64,000 nucleotides of DNA from NCBI RefSeq assembly GCF_002091755.1, contig NZ_BDAI01000005.1, positions 186,001 to 250,000 on the forward strand, read 5' to 3'. The notes beneath the pieces are model-generated. The model had not been told where the DNA came from and made no database searches. It was given only the letters and a program-made list of their open reading frames with translations. The position numbers and the translations under genes were made by a program. This DNA is from Pseudomonas nitroreducens NBRC 12694 (lineage in GTDB: Bacteria > Pseudomonadota > Gammaproteobacteria > Pseudomonadales > Pseudomonadaceae). Shown here in pieces: positions 45,521 to 54,393 of the stretch (within the stretch, counting starts at the first letter, position 1; each line of letters begins with the position of its first letter).

Positions 45521-47374
45521 ATGCGCCGCCTGCTTACCCTGCTCCTGCTCCTCGTCGCCCTGCCCGCCTCCGCCGGCCTGTTCGACAAACCCGCCGACAA
45601 GGGCGGCTTCGCCGTCGCGCAACCGGCCAAGGGCGACTTCCTGCCGGTGGCCGAGGCCTTCCGCGTCAGCGTCGAGGACAGCGACAGCCAGCAGGTGAAA
45701 CTGCGCTTCATCAATGCCGACGGCTACTACCTGTACCAGCACCGGTTCAGCTTCAAGGTCGAACCCGCCGACAGCGGCGTGAGCGTCGGCGAAGTGAAGC
45801 TGCCGCCGGGCAAGCAGCACCACGACGATTATTTCGGCGACACCGTCGTCTACTACGCCATCACCGACATCGACATCCCGCTGGTCAACCCGCAGCACAA
45901 GCCCTTCACTCTCGTCGTCAGCTACCAGGGCTGCGCCGACAAGGGCCTTTGCTACGCGCCGGAAACCACCCGCCTGCAGATCGCCGACGGCCAAGCCGCC
46001 AGCGTGGTGACAGGCCCCGCGCCCGCCTCTGCCGCAAAGTCCGCCGCCGCTTCCGGCAACCCGCTGGCCAGCCTGCTGGGCGACCACGAACCGGGCAAGA
46101 TCAAGAAGCTCGGCCGCGCTCTGGTGATCTTCTTCCTGCTGGGCCTGGCGCTGACCTTCACCCCCTGCGTGCTGCCGATGCTGCCGATCCTCTCCGGCGT
46201 GGTCCTGCGCGGCCGTCCGGGCGGCATGCGCGGCCTGGCGCTGTCGCTGGCCTACGTGCTGCCGATGGCCGCCTGCTACGCGGTGCTCGGCACCCTGATG
46301 GGCCTGTTCGGCGCCAAGCTCAACCTGCAGGCGATGCTGCAGTCGCCCTGGGTGCTGATTCCCTTCGCGGCGTTCTTCGTGGTCTTCGCCGTGGCCATGT
46401 TCGGCGTGTTCGAGATGCGCCTGCCGGGCTTCCTGCGCGAACGCCTGGACAACATGGCCAACAACACCCGGGGCGGCTCCATCGCCGGCGCGGCGACCCT
46501 CGGTGTGCTCTCCAGCCTGCTGGTGTCACCCTGCGTCACCGCTCCGCTGGCCGGCCTGCTGCTCTATATCAGCAGCACCGGTGATGCAATGGGCGGCGGC
46601 CTGCTGCTGTTCTCCCTCGGCCTGGGCATGGGCACGCCGCTGGTGATCTTCGCCGTCGGCGGTGGGGCACTGCTGCCCAAGAGCGGCGCCTGGATGAACG
46701 GCGTGCGCAACGTCTTCGGCGTGATGCTGCTGGCCGTGGCCATCTGGATGCTCGAACGACTGGTCTCCGGCCCGGTAGCGCTGACGCTCTGGGGCACCCT
46801 CGCCGGCGGCGTCGCCCTGGCCATCGGCACCCTCGAGCTGGGGCCAAAGAAGCCGCTGCAGCGCCTTGGGCAACTGTTTGGCCTGATGCTGCTGGTCTAC
46901 GCCGTGGCCGCCTGGACCGGCGCCCTGCGCGGTGAATCCGACCCGCTGCACCCGCTGGGGCGCAGCGGTCAGCGCATCCATGCCGGCCCACCCAGTTCCA
47001 CGCCTGGCGACTGGCAGAACATCACCAGCCCCGCGCAACTCGATGCCGCCCTGGCCAGTGCCCGGTCCGCCGGCCGCCCGGTACTGCTGGACTGGTACGC
47101 CGACTGGTGCATCAGCTGCAAGATCATCGAGCGCCAGGTGCTGCCAGCGCCGGAGGTCCAGTCACAGCTGCCCGGCTTCGTCCTGCTGCGTTTCGACATG
47201 ACCGCCAGTACCGAGGAACAGCGCGCCCTGCTCGACCGCTACAACCTGTTCGGCCCGCCGGCACTGCTGTTCTTCTCGCCAAAAGGCGACGAATGGAGCG
47301 ATCTGCGCATCATCGGCGAGACCGACGCCGCCACCCTCGCCGACCGCCTCAAACAGGCGGGAACGCGCTCCTAA
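45521..47374 (+). CDS. dsbD: Thiol:disulfide interchange protein DsbD
   Basis: DsbD (DipZ) moves electrons from cytoplasmic thioredoxin to periplasmic DsbC and cytochrome c factors. The 617 residues show a signal peptide (MRRLLTLLLLLVALPASAG), an N-terminal domain with CADKGLC (Cys138/Cys144), eight membrane helices with the cysteine at TPCVLPMLP, and a C-terminal thioredoxin fold with WCISC (Cys530/Cys533). The ATG at 45521 is preferred to 45515. It stands where P. aeruginosa carries dipZ, before aroQ. Confidence 0.95.
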   Translation: MRRLLTLLLLLVALPASAGLFDKPADKGGFAVAQPAKGDFLPVAEAFRVSVEDSDSQQVKLRFINADGYYLYQHRFSFKVEPADSGVSVGEVKLPPGKQHHDDYFGDTVVYYAITDIDIPLVNPQHKPFTLVVSYQGCADKGLCYAPETTRLQIADGQAASVVTGPAPASAAKSAAASGNPLASLLGDHEPGKIKKLGRALVIFFLLGLALTFTPCVLPMLPILSGVVLRGRPGGMRGLALSLAYVLPMAACYAVLGTLMGLFGAKLNLQAMLQSPWVLIPFAAFFVVFAVAMFGVFEMRLPGFLRERLDNMANNTRGGSIAGAATLGVLSSLLVSPCVTAPLAGLLLYISSTGDAMGGGLLLFSLGLGMGTPLVIFAVGGGALLPKSGAWMNGVRNVFGVMLLAVAIWMLERLVSGPVALTLWGTLAGGVALAIGTLELGPKKPLQRLGQLFGLMLLVYAVAAWTGALRGESDPLHPLGRSGQRIHAGPPSSTPGDWQNITSPAQLDAALASARSAGRPVLLDWYADWCISCKIIERQVLPAPEVQSQLPGFVLLRFDMTASTEEQRALLDRYNLFGPPALLFFSPKGDEWSDLRIIGETDAATLADRLKQAGTRS

Positions 47375-47572
47375 GAACCTGTTTGCAATCTCGCGAGCTA
47401 GGGCAGGGCAAGGCAAAAACGGGGGAGGAAGCGGAGTTTACGAGTAGTAAATGAGCATGACTCGCTGCGCTCGCCCCTTCGGGGCCGCACTGAAGTGCGT
47501 TAGCCGCAAGCGGCTTCCGCCCCCCGTTTTTAACGCGGCCATGCCGACTCGCAGCAGGTTGCAAGCAGGTTC
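47375..47572. mobile_element. MITE-like inverted-repeat element
   Basis: A 198-base block starting right after the dsbD stop codon. Its ends GAACCTGTTTGCAA (47375-47388) and TTGCAAGCAGGTTC (47559-47572) are inverted repeats with one mismatch. A second pair, AAAAACGGGGG (47415-47425) and CCCCCGTTTTT (47521-47531), is perfect. There is no ORF inside. It looks like a non-autonomous mobile element or long hairpin repeat seen in Pseudomonas intergenic DNA; no target duplication is obvious. Confidence 0.65.
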
Positions 47573-47724
47573 TGATCACAGTTTGACTGCAACGGTTCTG
47601 CCGTAATCGGCTGGCAACATGCTGACATCTACGGCAAAACCCGCATGACTGGACAGTCACGCCGGCTTTCCGGCATAGTCCCGCCCTATCTTTTCCCGCC
47701 AATAACAAGGACTACCGCATCCAG

Positions 47725-48168
47725 ATGGCGACCTTACTGGTACTGCACGGGCCGAACCTCAACCTGCTGGGCACCCGCGAGCCCGACAAGTACGGCTCCG
47801 TCACCCTTGAGCAGATCAACCAGGACCTGGAGCGCCGCGCCCGCGAGGCCGGCCACCACCTGATGCACCTGCAGAGCAACGCCGAGTACGAACTGATCGA
47901 CCGGATACACGCCGCGCGCAACGAAGGCGTGGACTTCATCCTGATCAATCCGGCCGCGTTTACGCATACAAGTGTCGCTCTACGTGACGCATTGCTCGCA
48001 GTGAGCATCCCATTCATCGAAGTGCACCTCTCCAACGTGCACAAACGTGAACCTTTCCGGCATCACTCCTACTTCTCCGACGTGGCGGTAGGAGTGATCT
48101 GCGGCCTGGGCGCCACAGGCTACCGCCTGGCCCTGGAATCCGCCCTCGAACAACTTGAACGCCCGTGA
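47725..48168 (+). CDS. aroQ: 3-dehydroquinate dehydratase, type II
   Basis: A shikimate-pathway enzyme. The 147-residue sequence has the type II fold with LLVLHGPNLNLLGTREP, the catalytic Tyr in DKYGSVTL, ILINPAAFTHTSVALRDAL with Asn/His, and VHLSNVHKREPFRHHS. It dehydrates 3-dehydroquinate to 3-dehydroshikimate. It is followed 24 bases later by accB, the usual aroQ-accB-accC order. Confidence 0.96.
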   Translation: MATLLVLHGPNLNLLGTREPDKYGSVTLEQINQDLERRAREAGHHLMHLQSNAEYELIDRIHAARNEGVDFILINPAAFTHTSVALRDALLAVSIPFIEVHLSNVHKREPFRHHSYFSDVAVGVICGLGATGYRLALESALEQLERP

Positions 48169-48192
48169 CCTCACCTGGGAGAGCGAACACTG

Positions 48193-48660
48193 ATGGACAT
48201 CCGTAAAGTCAAGAAACTGATCGAACTGCTCGAAGAATCCGGCATCGACGAACTGGAGATCAAAGAGGGCGAAGAGTCCGTACGCATCAGCCGTCACAGC
48301 AAGACCGCCGCCCAGCCGGTCTACGCCGCCGCCCCGGCCTACGCTCCGGCCCCTGTCGCCGCCCCGGCTGCAGCTCCCGCCGCTGCCGCGCCGGCCGCCG
48401 AAGCCGCTCCGGCTGCGCAGAACCTCGCCGGCGCCGTGCGCTCGCCGATGGTCGGCACCTTCTACCGCGCTGCGTCGCCGACTTCCGCCAACTTCGTCGA
48501 AGTCGGCCAGAGCGTGAAGAAAGGCGACATCCTCTGCATCGTCGAAGCCATGAAGATGATGAACCACATCGAGGCCGAGACCAGCGGCGTGATCGGTCAG
48601 ATCCTCGTGGAGAACGGTCAGCCGGTCGAGTTCGACCAGCCCCTGTTCACCATCGTTTAA
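48193..48660 (+). CDS. accB: Biotin carboxyl carrier protein of acetyl-CoA carboxylase
   Basis: The 155-residue BCCP. It has an N-terminal domain (MDIRKVKKLIELLEESGIDELEI), an Ala/Pro-rich swinging linker (residues 38-78) and a C-terminal biotinyl domain with EAMKMMNH, biotin on Lys121. It carries CO2 between AccC and the carboxyltransferase for fatty-acid synthesis. The ribosome site GGGAG is just upstream. Confidence 0.96.
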   Translation: MDIRKVKKLIELLEESGIDELEIKEGEESVRISRHSKTAAQPVYAAAPAYAPAPVAAPAAAPAAAAPAAEAAPAAQNLAGAVRSPMVGTFYRAASPTSANFVEVGQSVKKGDILCIVEAMKMMNHIEAETSGVIGQILVENGQPVEFDQPLFTIV

Positions 48661-48677
48661 AGCGCGGGGAGCCTGCG

Positions 48678-50027
48678 ATGTTGGAAAAAGTACTGATCGC
48701 CAACCGCGGCGAAATTGCGCTGCGCATCCTGCGCGCTTGCAAGGAGCTGGGCATCAAGACAGTGGCCGTGCACTCGACCGCCGACCGTGAGCTGATGCAC
48801 CTGTCGCTGGCCGACGAAGCGGTCTGCATCGGTCCGGCCCCGGCTGCGCAGTCCTACCTGCACATCCCGGCAATCATCGCCGCGGCCGAGGTCACCGGCG
48901 CCGTGGGTATCCACCCCGGCTACGGCTTCCTCGCCGAAAACGCCGATTTCGCCGAGCAGGTCGAGCGCTCCGGCTTCACCTTCATCGGCCCGAGCGCCGA
49001 CGTCATCCGCCTGATGGGTGACAAGGTGTCCGCCAAGGACGCCATGAAGAAAGCCGGCGTGCCGACCGTACCGGGCTCCGACGGCCCGCTGCCCGAAGAC
49101 GAAGAAACCGCGCTGGCGATTGCCCGCGAGGTGGGCTACCCGGTGATCATCAAGGCCGCCGGTGGCGGTGGTGGTCGCGGCATGCGCGTGGTGCACCACG
49201 AGGAAGACCTGATCAAGTCCGCCAAGCTGACCCGCACCGAAGCGGGAGCGGCGTTCGGCAACTCGATGGTCTACCTGGAGAAGTTCCTGACCAACCCGCG
49301 CCACGTGGAAGTCCAGGTGCTCTCCGACGGCCAGGGCAACGCCATCCACCTGGGCGACCGCGACTGCTCTCTGCAGCGTCGTCACCAGAAGGTGCTGGAA
49401 GAAGCCCCAGCCCCGGGCATCGACGAGAAGGCCCGCGCCGAAGTGCTGGCCCGCTGCGTCCAGGCCTGCGTGGAAATCGGCTACCGTGGTGCCGGCACCT
49501 TCGAGTTCCTCTACGAGAACGGCCGCTTCTACTTCATCGAGATGAACACCCGCGTGCAGGTGGAGCATCCGGTGTCGGAGATGGTCACGGGCATCGACAT
49601 CGTCAAGGAGATGCTCAGCATCGCCTCGGGCAACAAGCTGTCGATCAAGCAGGAAGACGTGGTCATCCGTGGCCATGCGCTGGAATGCCGGATCAACGCC
49701 GAAGACCCGAAGACCTTCATGCCCAGCCCCGGCAAGGTGAAGCACTTCCACGCACCGGGCGGCAATGGCGTGCGCGTGGATTCGCACCTGTACAGCGGCT
49801 ACGCCGTACCGCCGAACTACGACTCGCTGGTGGGCAAGATCATCACCTACGGCAAGGACCGCGATGAAGCCATGGCGCGCATGCGCAACGCGCTGGACGA
49901 GCTGATCGTCGATGGCATCAAGACCAACACCGAGCTGCACAAGGAGCTGGTCCGCGACAAAGAGTTCTGCAAAGGTGGCGTGAACATCCACTACCTGGAG
50001 AAGAAGCTGGGCATGGACAAGCACTAA
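48678..50027 (+). CDS. accC: Biotin carboxylase of acetyl-CoA carboxylase
   Basis: A 449-residue ATP-grasp enzyme that carboxylates biotin on AccB. It shows the N-terminal EKVLIANRGEIALRILRA, the glycine-rich lid KAAGGGGGRGMRVVH and the active site RDCSLQRRHQKVLEE, followed by EMNTRVQVEHPV. The length matches E. coli AccC exactly (449). It begins 17 bases after accB. Confidence 0.97.
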   Translation: MLEKVLIANRGEIALRILRACKELGIKTVAVHSTADRELMHLSLADEAVCIGPAPAAQSYLHIPAIIAAAEVTGAVGIHPGYGFLAENADFAEQVERSGFTFIGPSADVIRLMGDKVSAKDAMKKAGVPTVPGSDGPLPEDEETALAIAREVGYPVIIKAAGGGGGRGMRVVHHEEDLIKSAKLTRTEAGAAFGNSMVYLEKFLTNPRHVEVQVLSDGQGNAIHLGDRDCSLQRRHQKVLEEAPAPGIDEKARAEVLARCVQACVEIGYRGAGTFEFLYENGRFYFIEMNTRVQVEHPVSEMVTGIDIVKEMLSIASGNKLSIKQEDVVIRGHALECRINAEDPKTFMPSPGKVKHFHAPGGNGVRVDSHLYSGYAVPPNYDSLVGKIITYGKDRDEAMARMRNALDELIVDGIKTNTELHKELVRDKEFCKGGVNIHYLEKKLGMDKH

Positions 50028-50056
50028 GCGCCTGTCGAAAGCTGCTTCGCCTCCAC

Positions 50057-50090
50057 CACAAGGGCTGCCTCCGGGCGGCCCTTGTGCTTT
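50057..50090 (+). terminator. Rho-independent terminator after accC
   Basis: A nine-pair stem CACAAGGGC / GCCCTTGTG with a GC-rich loop and a CTTT tail, 30 bases after the accC stop. Confidence 0.75.
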
Positions 50091-50148
50091 GCGGACCCAG
50101 CCCGCTGGCATGGCAAGGTGCCGTGCAGTAAGCTTGCCGCCTTTATCT

Positions 50149-50177
50149 GCGGGCCGCCCAGGCGGCCCGCTGTCTTT
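50149..50177 (+). terminator. GC-rich hairpin before prmA
   Basis: Perfect ten-pair arms GCGGGCCGCC (50149-50158) and GGCGGCCCGC (50161-50170) with a TGTCTTT tail, 41 bases before the prmA ATG. It may be a second terminator for accC or an attenuator in the prmA leader. Confidence 0.5.
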
Positions 50178-50211
50178 CCAGCACCATCCCAGCACGATCG
50201 AGGTTCCGCCC

Positions 50212-51090
50212 ATGCCCTGGCTCCAAGTCCGACTCGCCATCACCCCGGATCAGGCGGAAACCTATGAAGATGCACTGCTGGAAGTCGGCGCCGTATCGGT
50301 GACCTTCATGGACGCCGAAGACCAGCCGATCTTCGAGCCGGACCTGGGCACCACGCCGCTGTGGAGTCACACCCACCTGCTCGCGCTGTTCGAGGCAGAC
50401 ACCGACGAAACCTCGTTGATCGCCCATCTGACCCTGCTGACCGGCGGCGAACTGCCCCAGCACCAGATCGAGCACATCGCCGACCAGGACTGGGAACGCA
50501 GCTGGATGGACAACTTCAAGCCGATGCGCTTCGGCCGCCGCCTGTGGATCGTCCCCAGCTGGCACGACGCCCCGGAGCCGGAAGCGGTGAACCTGCTGCT
50601 CGATCCGGGCCTGGCCTTCGGCACCGGCACCCACCCGACCACCGCGCTGTGCCTGGAATGGCTAGACGGCCAGGAGCTGGCCGGCCAGCAGGTACTGGAT
50701 TTCGGCTGCGGCTCGGGCATCCTCGCCATCGCCGCGCTGCTGCTGGGCGCCGCGCAGGCAACTGGCACCGATATCGACCCGCAGGCGCTGGAAGCCTCGC
50801 GCGACAACGCCTCGCGCAACGGCATCGAGCCGGAGAAGTTCCCCGTCTACCTGCCCGCTGATCTGCCGAAGGAACCAGCGGACGTCCTGGTGGCGAACAT
50901 TCTGGCCGGCCCGCTGGTCACATTGGCAGAGCAGCTCACCGGGCTGGTGAAATCCGGCGGCCTGCTGGCCCTCTCAGGCATCCTCGCCGAGCAGGCCGAT
51001 GAAGTGCGCGCGGCCTATGCCGGGGCCTTCGACCTCGACCCGACCGCCGAGCGCGATGGCTGGATCCGCATCAGCGGCCGCCGCCGCTGA
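50212..51090 (+). CDS. prmA: Ribosomal protein L11 methyltransferase
   Basis: PrmA methylates ribosomal protein L11. The 292-residue protein begins MPWLQVRLAITPDQAETYED with the L11-binding domain. The SAM domain shows VLDFGCGSGILAIAALLLGA, PGLAFGTGTHPTT and DVLVANILAGPLV, the typical catalytic pattern. The ATG at 50212 is preferred over a frame that opens at 50089, since the homology starts here. It matches the E. coli length (293). Confidence 0.96.
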   Translation: MPWLQVRLAITPDQAETYEDALLEVGAVSVTFMDAEDQPIFEPDLGTTPLWSHTHLLALFEADTDETSLIAHLTLLTGGELPQHQIEHIADQDWERSWMDNFKPMRFGRRLWIVPSWHDAPEPEAVNLLLDPGLAFGTGTHPTTALCLEWLDGQELAGQQVLDFGCGSGILAIAALLLGAAQATGTDIDPQALEASRDNASRNGIEPEKFPVYLPADLPKEPADVLVANILAGPLVTLAEQLTGLVKSGGLLALSGILAEQADEVRAAYAGAFDLDPTAERDGWIRISGRRR

Positions 51091-51151
51091 GTGCCCGCCG
51101 TACGGGGCTTGAGTTAGACTAACCGCCAGATTTTTTCCGCCGGACCGCCGC

Positions 51152-52759
51152 ATGAGCGACAGCTTCATCACCCAGTGCCCCCATTGCCAGACCCGATTCC
51201 GCGTCAACGCGGCGCAACTGGGCGCGGCCAGCGGTGCTGTGCGCTGCGGAACCTGCCTGAAGGTGTTCAGCGCGCCACAGAACCTGGTGGGCGAGCCGAC
51301 CCAGGCGCCGGCAGCGGCAGCCAACGCGGCGCGCCCCATTGAAGCCGCCGAACCGGCAACCACCCCGGAGCCGGTCATACCAGCGACTCCGCCGAAAGCT
51401 CCGGAGCCGGTCGCCGCGGCGCCGATTCCCACGCCGGCCTTCAGCACCTTCACCCCCGAGAAGCCAGCCGTAGCGAGCCCCCCCGGCACCGCCACCCTTG
51501 GCTGGCCGCTGGCACCCCATGCCGCGCGGCACTCCAGCGATGTGGCGGAAAAACCCGCCATCGCTGAAGCGAAGGTGGAAGCAAAACCGACACCGGCTCC
51601 CGAGCCCACCCCGGCCATTGCCGCGACCACGGTGATCGCCCCGGCGGCAACCGTGATCAGCGAGCCAGCCAAACCCTCTCCCGTGACGGCAAAGAAAGAC
51701 GAGACGCTGTGGATCCACGACGATCTCGACCTGGACAGCCTCAATCTCGACGAGGAACTGGCCAAGCTCGACGAGTTCGAGCTGTCCCAGGAGTTTCTCA
51801 GTATCGAACGCGCGCCGCGCCCCAGCGAAGCCCTGCAGACTCGCCAGGAAGAGAAGCGCGACCCGCACGACGAACGCTGGGCCGAGGCCTTGATCGAAGA
51901 GGAACAGAAAGGCGCCAGCCGTGTGTCCCGCCAGGAACCCAGCCTCGGCCAACTGCCTGCCGACGAACTGGAGGAGCCGCCCGCCAGCGCACGCCTGGTA
52001 GCCGTAGCCGACCAGGAACCCGAGTCGGAAGAGCCGGAGGACGAACCGGCGCACGAACCGCGCATCGACCCCGCTCCCCTGCGAGCCGAGACCGACGACG
52101 AGAAGCTCCCCGCTTTCAGCGCCCGCCGCGATGAGGACGAGCCCAACGCCGTCGACGCCGGGGACGAAGAGCCGCCGCTGGCCGACAGCCGCCGCGCCGA
52201 ACCGGGGTTGGGCAGCGCCGGCCTGCACGACCTGAGCGACGAACCGCTGCAACTGGACTGGCAGAAACCCAAGAGCCGCTGGGGCCTCCGCCTGTTCTGG
52301 CTGCTGCTGGTCCTCCTGGCCCTGGCCGGCCTCGCCGGCCAGTACATCGCTTATCACTTCGACGAACTGGCCCGCCAGGACCAGTACCGTCCCTGGTTCG
52401 CCCAGGCCTGCCCGGAGCTGGGCTGCACCCTGCCGTCCAAGGTCGACGTGGAGCAGATCCGCAGCAGTAACCTGGTGGTGCGCAGCCACCCTGACTTCAG
52501 CGGCGCGCTGGTCGTGGACGCGATCATCTACAACCGCGCCAACTTCTCCCAGCCCTTCCCGCTGCTGGAAATGCGCTTCGCCGACCTCAACGGCCAACTG
52601 ATCGCCAGCCGCCGTTTCAAGCCCAGCGAATATCTCTCCGGCGAACTGGCCGGGCAGAGCGAGATGCCGCCGCAGACGCCGATCCACATCTCCCTGGACA
52701 TCCTCGATCCGGGCCCGAAAGCGGTGAACTACAGCCTGAGCTTCCACTCGCCGGAATGA
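51152..52759 (+). CDS. Zinc-ribbon / DUF3426 membrane protein
   Basis: A 535-residue protein with an N-terminal zinc ribbon (CPHCQTRFRVNAAQLGAA...RCGTCLKVF). A long Ala/Pro/Glu-rich low-complexity region (residues 45-360), a single membrane helix (LFWLLLVLLALAGLAGQYIA, near 385) and a C-terminal DUF3426 domain follow. Its position after prmA and before dusB is conserved. The function is unknown; the ribbon is in the MJ0042 family. Confidence 0.88.
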   Translation: MSDSFITQCPHCQTRFRVNAAQLGAASGAVRCGTCLKVFSAPQNLVGEPTQAPAAAANAARPIEAAEPATTPEPVIPATPPKAPEPVAAAPIPTPAFSTFTPEKPAVASPPGTATLGWPLAPHAARHSSDVAEKPAIAEAKVEAKPTPAPEPTPAIAATTVIAPAATVISEPAKPSPVTAKKDETLWIHDDLDLDSLNLDEELAKLDEFELSQEFLSIERAPRPSEALQTRQEEKRDPHDERWAEALIEEEQKGASRVSRQEPSLGQLPADELEEPPASARLVAVADQEPESEEPEDEPAHEPRIDPAPLRAETDDEKLPAFSARRDEDEPNAVDAGDEEPPLADSRRAEPGLGSAGLHDLSDEPLQLDWQKPKSRWGLRLFWLLLVLLALAGLAGQYIAYHFDELARQDQYRPWFAQACPELGCTLPSKVDVEQIRSSNLVVRSHPDFSGALVVDAIIYNRANFSQPFPLLEMRFADLNGQLIASRRFKPSEYLSGELAGQSEMPPQTPIHISLDILDPGPKAVNYSLSFHSPE

Positions 52760-52981
52760 CCCGGCGGGTAGCTCAAAGCGCCTGAGCGCGCCAGTTCCGC
52801 TCGTCTTCCTACCTTGGGTGCTAAGCCCGAAGCTGTTCAGAATTTATCCAAAATCGCCTTTATCCGGTCATCGAGAGCGGGTATCATGCCCTCCCTTTTT
52901 TGCTAGCACCGGTGGCAGGCTCCGAAACGCATCCGCGAGTGGTACAACGCGCGGCGCCTCGGTGTTCCCGCCCCATTGACC

Positions 52982-53989
52982 ATGGAAATCCAGTCGGTGG
53001 TACGCATCGGCTCCTACACACTGCCCAACAGACTGATCCTGGCCCCGATGGCCGGCGTCACCGATCGTCCGTTCCGCCAGCTGTGCCGCCGCCTTGGCGC
53101 CGGCATGGTGGTATCGGAGATGGTCACCAGCGACGTCCGCCTGTGGAACAGCCGCAAGTCGCGCCTGCGCCTGCAGCACGACAACGAAGATCAGCCGCGT
53201 TCGGTGCAGATCGCCGGCGGCGACCCGCAGATGCTCGCGGAAGCTGCCCAGCGCAATGTGGAGCTCGGCGCGCAGATCATCGACATCAACATGGGCTGTC
53301 CGGCAAAGAAGGTGTGTAACAAGGCCGCGGGTTCCGCGCTGATGAAGGATGAACGGCTGGTGGCCGATATCCTCGAGGCGGTGGTCGCGGCGGTAGAGGT
53401 TCCCGTCACCCTGAAGATTCGCACCGGTTGGGACCGGTCGAACAAGAACGGTGTGACGGTGGCGCGGATCGCCGAGCAGTCGGGCATCCAGGCGCTGGCG
53501 GTACACGGCAGGACCCGTGCCGACCTCTACACCGGCGAAGCGGAGTACGAAACCATCGCGGCGATCAAGCAGGCGGTTTCGATTCCGGTCTTCGCCAACG
53601 GTGATATCGACTCACCGCGCAAGGCACGGCAGGTATTCGAACAGACGGGCGTGGATGCCCTGCTGATCGGCCGCGCCGCCCAGGGCAATCCCTGGATCTT
53701 CCGCGAGATCGATCATTACCTGAGCACCGGCGAGCTATTGCCGGCGCCGAGTCTGCACGAGGTGCAGAGCATCCTGCTCGAACACCTCGCTGCATTGCAT
53801 GCGTTTTATGGGGAGGAAATGGGTGTGCGCATTGCCCGCAAGCATGTGGGCTGGTACCTCGCAACCCAACCGGGCGCGGCGGAGTTCCGCGCCCAGTTCA
53901 ATCGTTTGCAGGACACGGATGCACAGAGCGCCAGCGTCAGGCAGTTCTTCGCCGAGCGCCACAATAACGGAGAAGGGGTGGCCGCATGA
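52982..53989 (+). CDS. dusB: tRNA-dihydrouridine synthase B
   Basis: A flavoenzyme reducing uridine in tRNA. The 335-residue sequence has an FMN barrel with PMAGVTDRPFR, catalytic Cys106 in DINMGCPAKKV, and IRTGWD and VHGRTR motifs. It forms an operon with fis, whose start overlaps its stop by four bases, as in other gammaproteobacteria. The 222-base upstream gap (52760-52981) probably holds the growth-rate regulated promoter. Confidence 0.95.
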   Translation: MEIQSVVRIGSYTLPNRLILAPMAGVTDRPFRQLCRRLGAGMVVSEMVTSDVRLWNSRKSRLRLQHDNEDQPRSVQIAGGDPQMLAEAAQRNVELGAQIIDINMGCPAKKVCNKAAGSALMKDERLVADILEAVVAAVEVPVTLKIRTGWDRSNKNGVTVARIAEQSGIQALAVHGRTRADLYTGEAEYETIAAIKQAVSIPVFANGDIDSPRKARQVFEQTGVDALLIGRAAQGNPWIFREIDHYLSTGELLPAPSLHEVQSILLEHLAALHAFYGEEMGVRIARKHVGWYLATQPGAAEFRAQFNRLQDTDAQSASVRQFFAERHNNGEGVAA

Positions 53990-54306
53990 CAACGATGACC
54001 GAGACATTAGTGAGTGGAATGACACCCGTGAGCGACAATGCCAACCTTAAACAGCACCTGACCACTCCGACGCAGGAGGGCCAGACCCTCCGCGACAGCG
54101 TGGAAAAGGCACTGCATAACTATTTCGCCCATCTCGAAGGGCAGCCGGTCACGGACGTGTACAACATGGTGCTTTGCGAAGTCGAAGCGCCGCTGCTGGA
54201 AACCGTCATGAACCACGTGAAGGGTAACCAGACCAAAGCCTCCGAACTGCTGGGGCTGAACCGCGGCACCCTGCGCAAGAAACTCAAGCAGTACGATCTT
54301 CTCTGA
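53986..54306 (+). CDS. fis: DNA-binding protein Fis
   Basis: A small nucleoid-associated protein of 106 residues. The C-terminal helix-turn-helix is visible as NQTKASELLGLNRGTLRKKL, and the middle dimer core as VEAPLLETVMNHVKG. It is coupled to dusB by a four-base overlap. Expression is expected to peak in early exponential phase. Confidence 0.97.
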   Translation: MTTMTETLVSGMTPVSDNANLKQHLTTPTQEGQTLRDSVEKALHNYFAHLEGQPVTDVYNMVLCEVEAPLLETVMNHVKGNQTKASELLGLNRGTLRKKLKQYDLL

Positions 54307-54393
54307 CAGGTGGCAGGCGCGGGCCCGCGACCGCAAGGTCAGCCGGGCCCACGCCTGACACGCGAAAAGCCCGAAGCCTTTGTGGAAGCCGTT

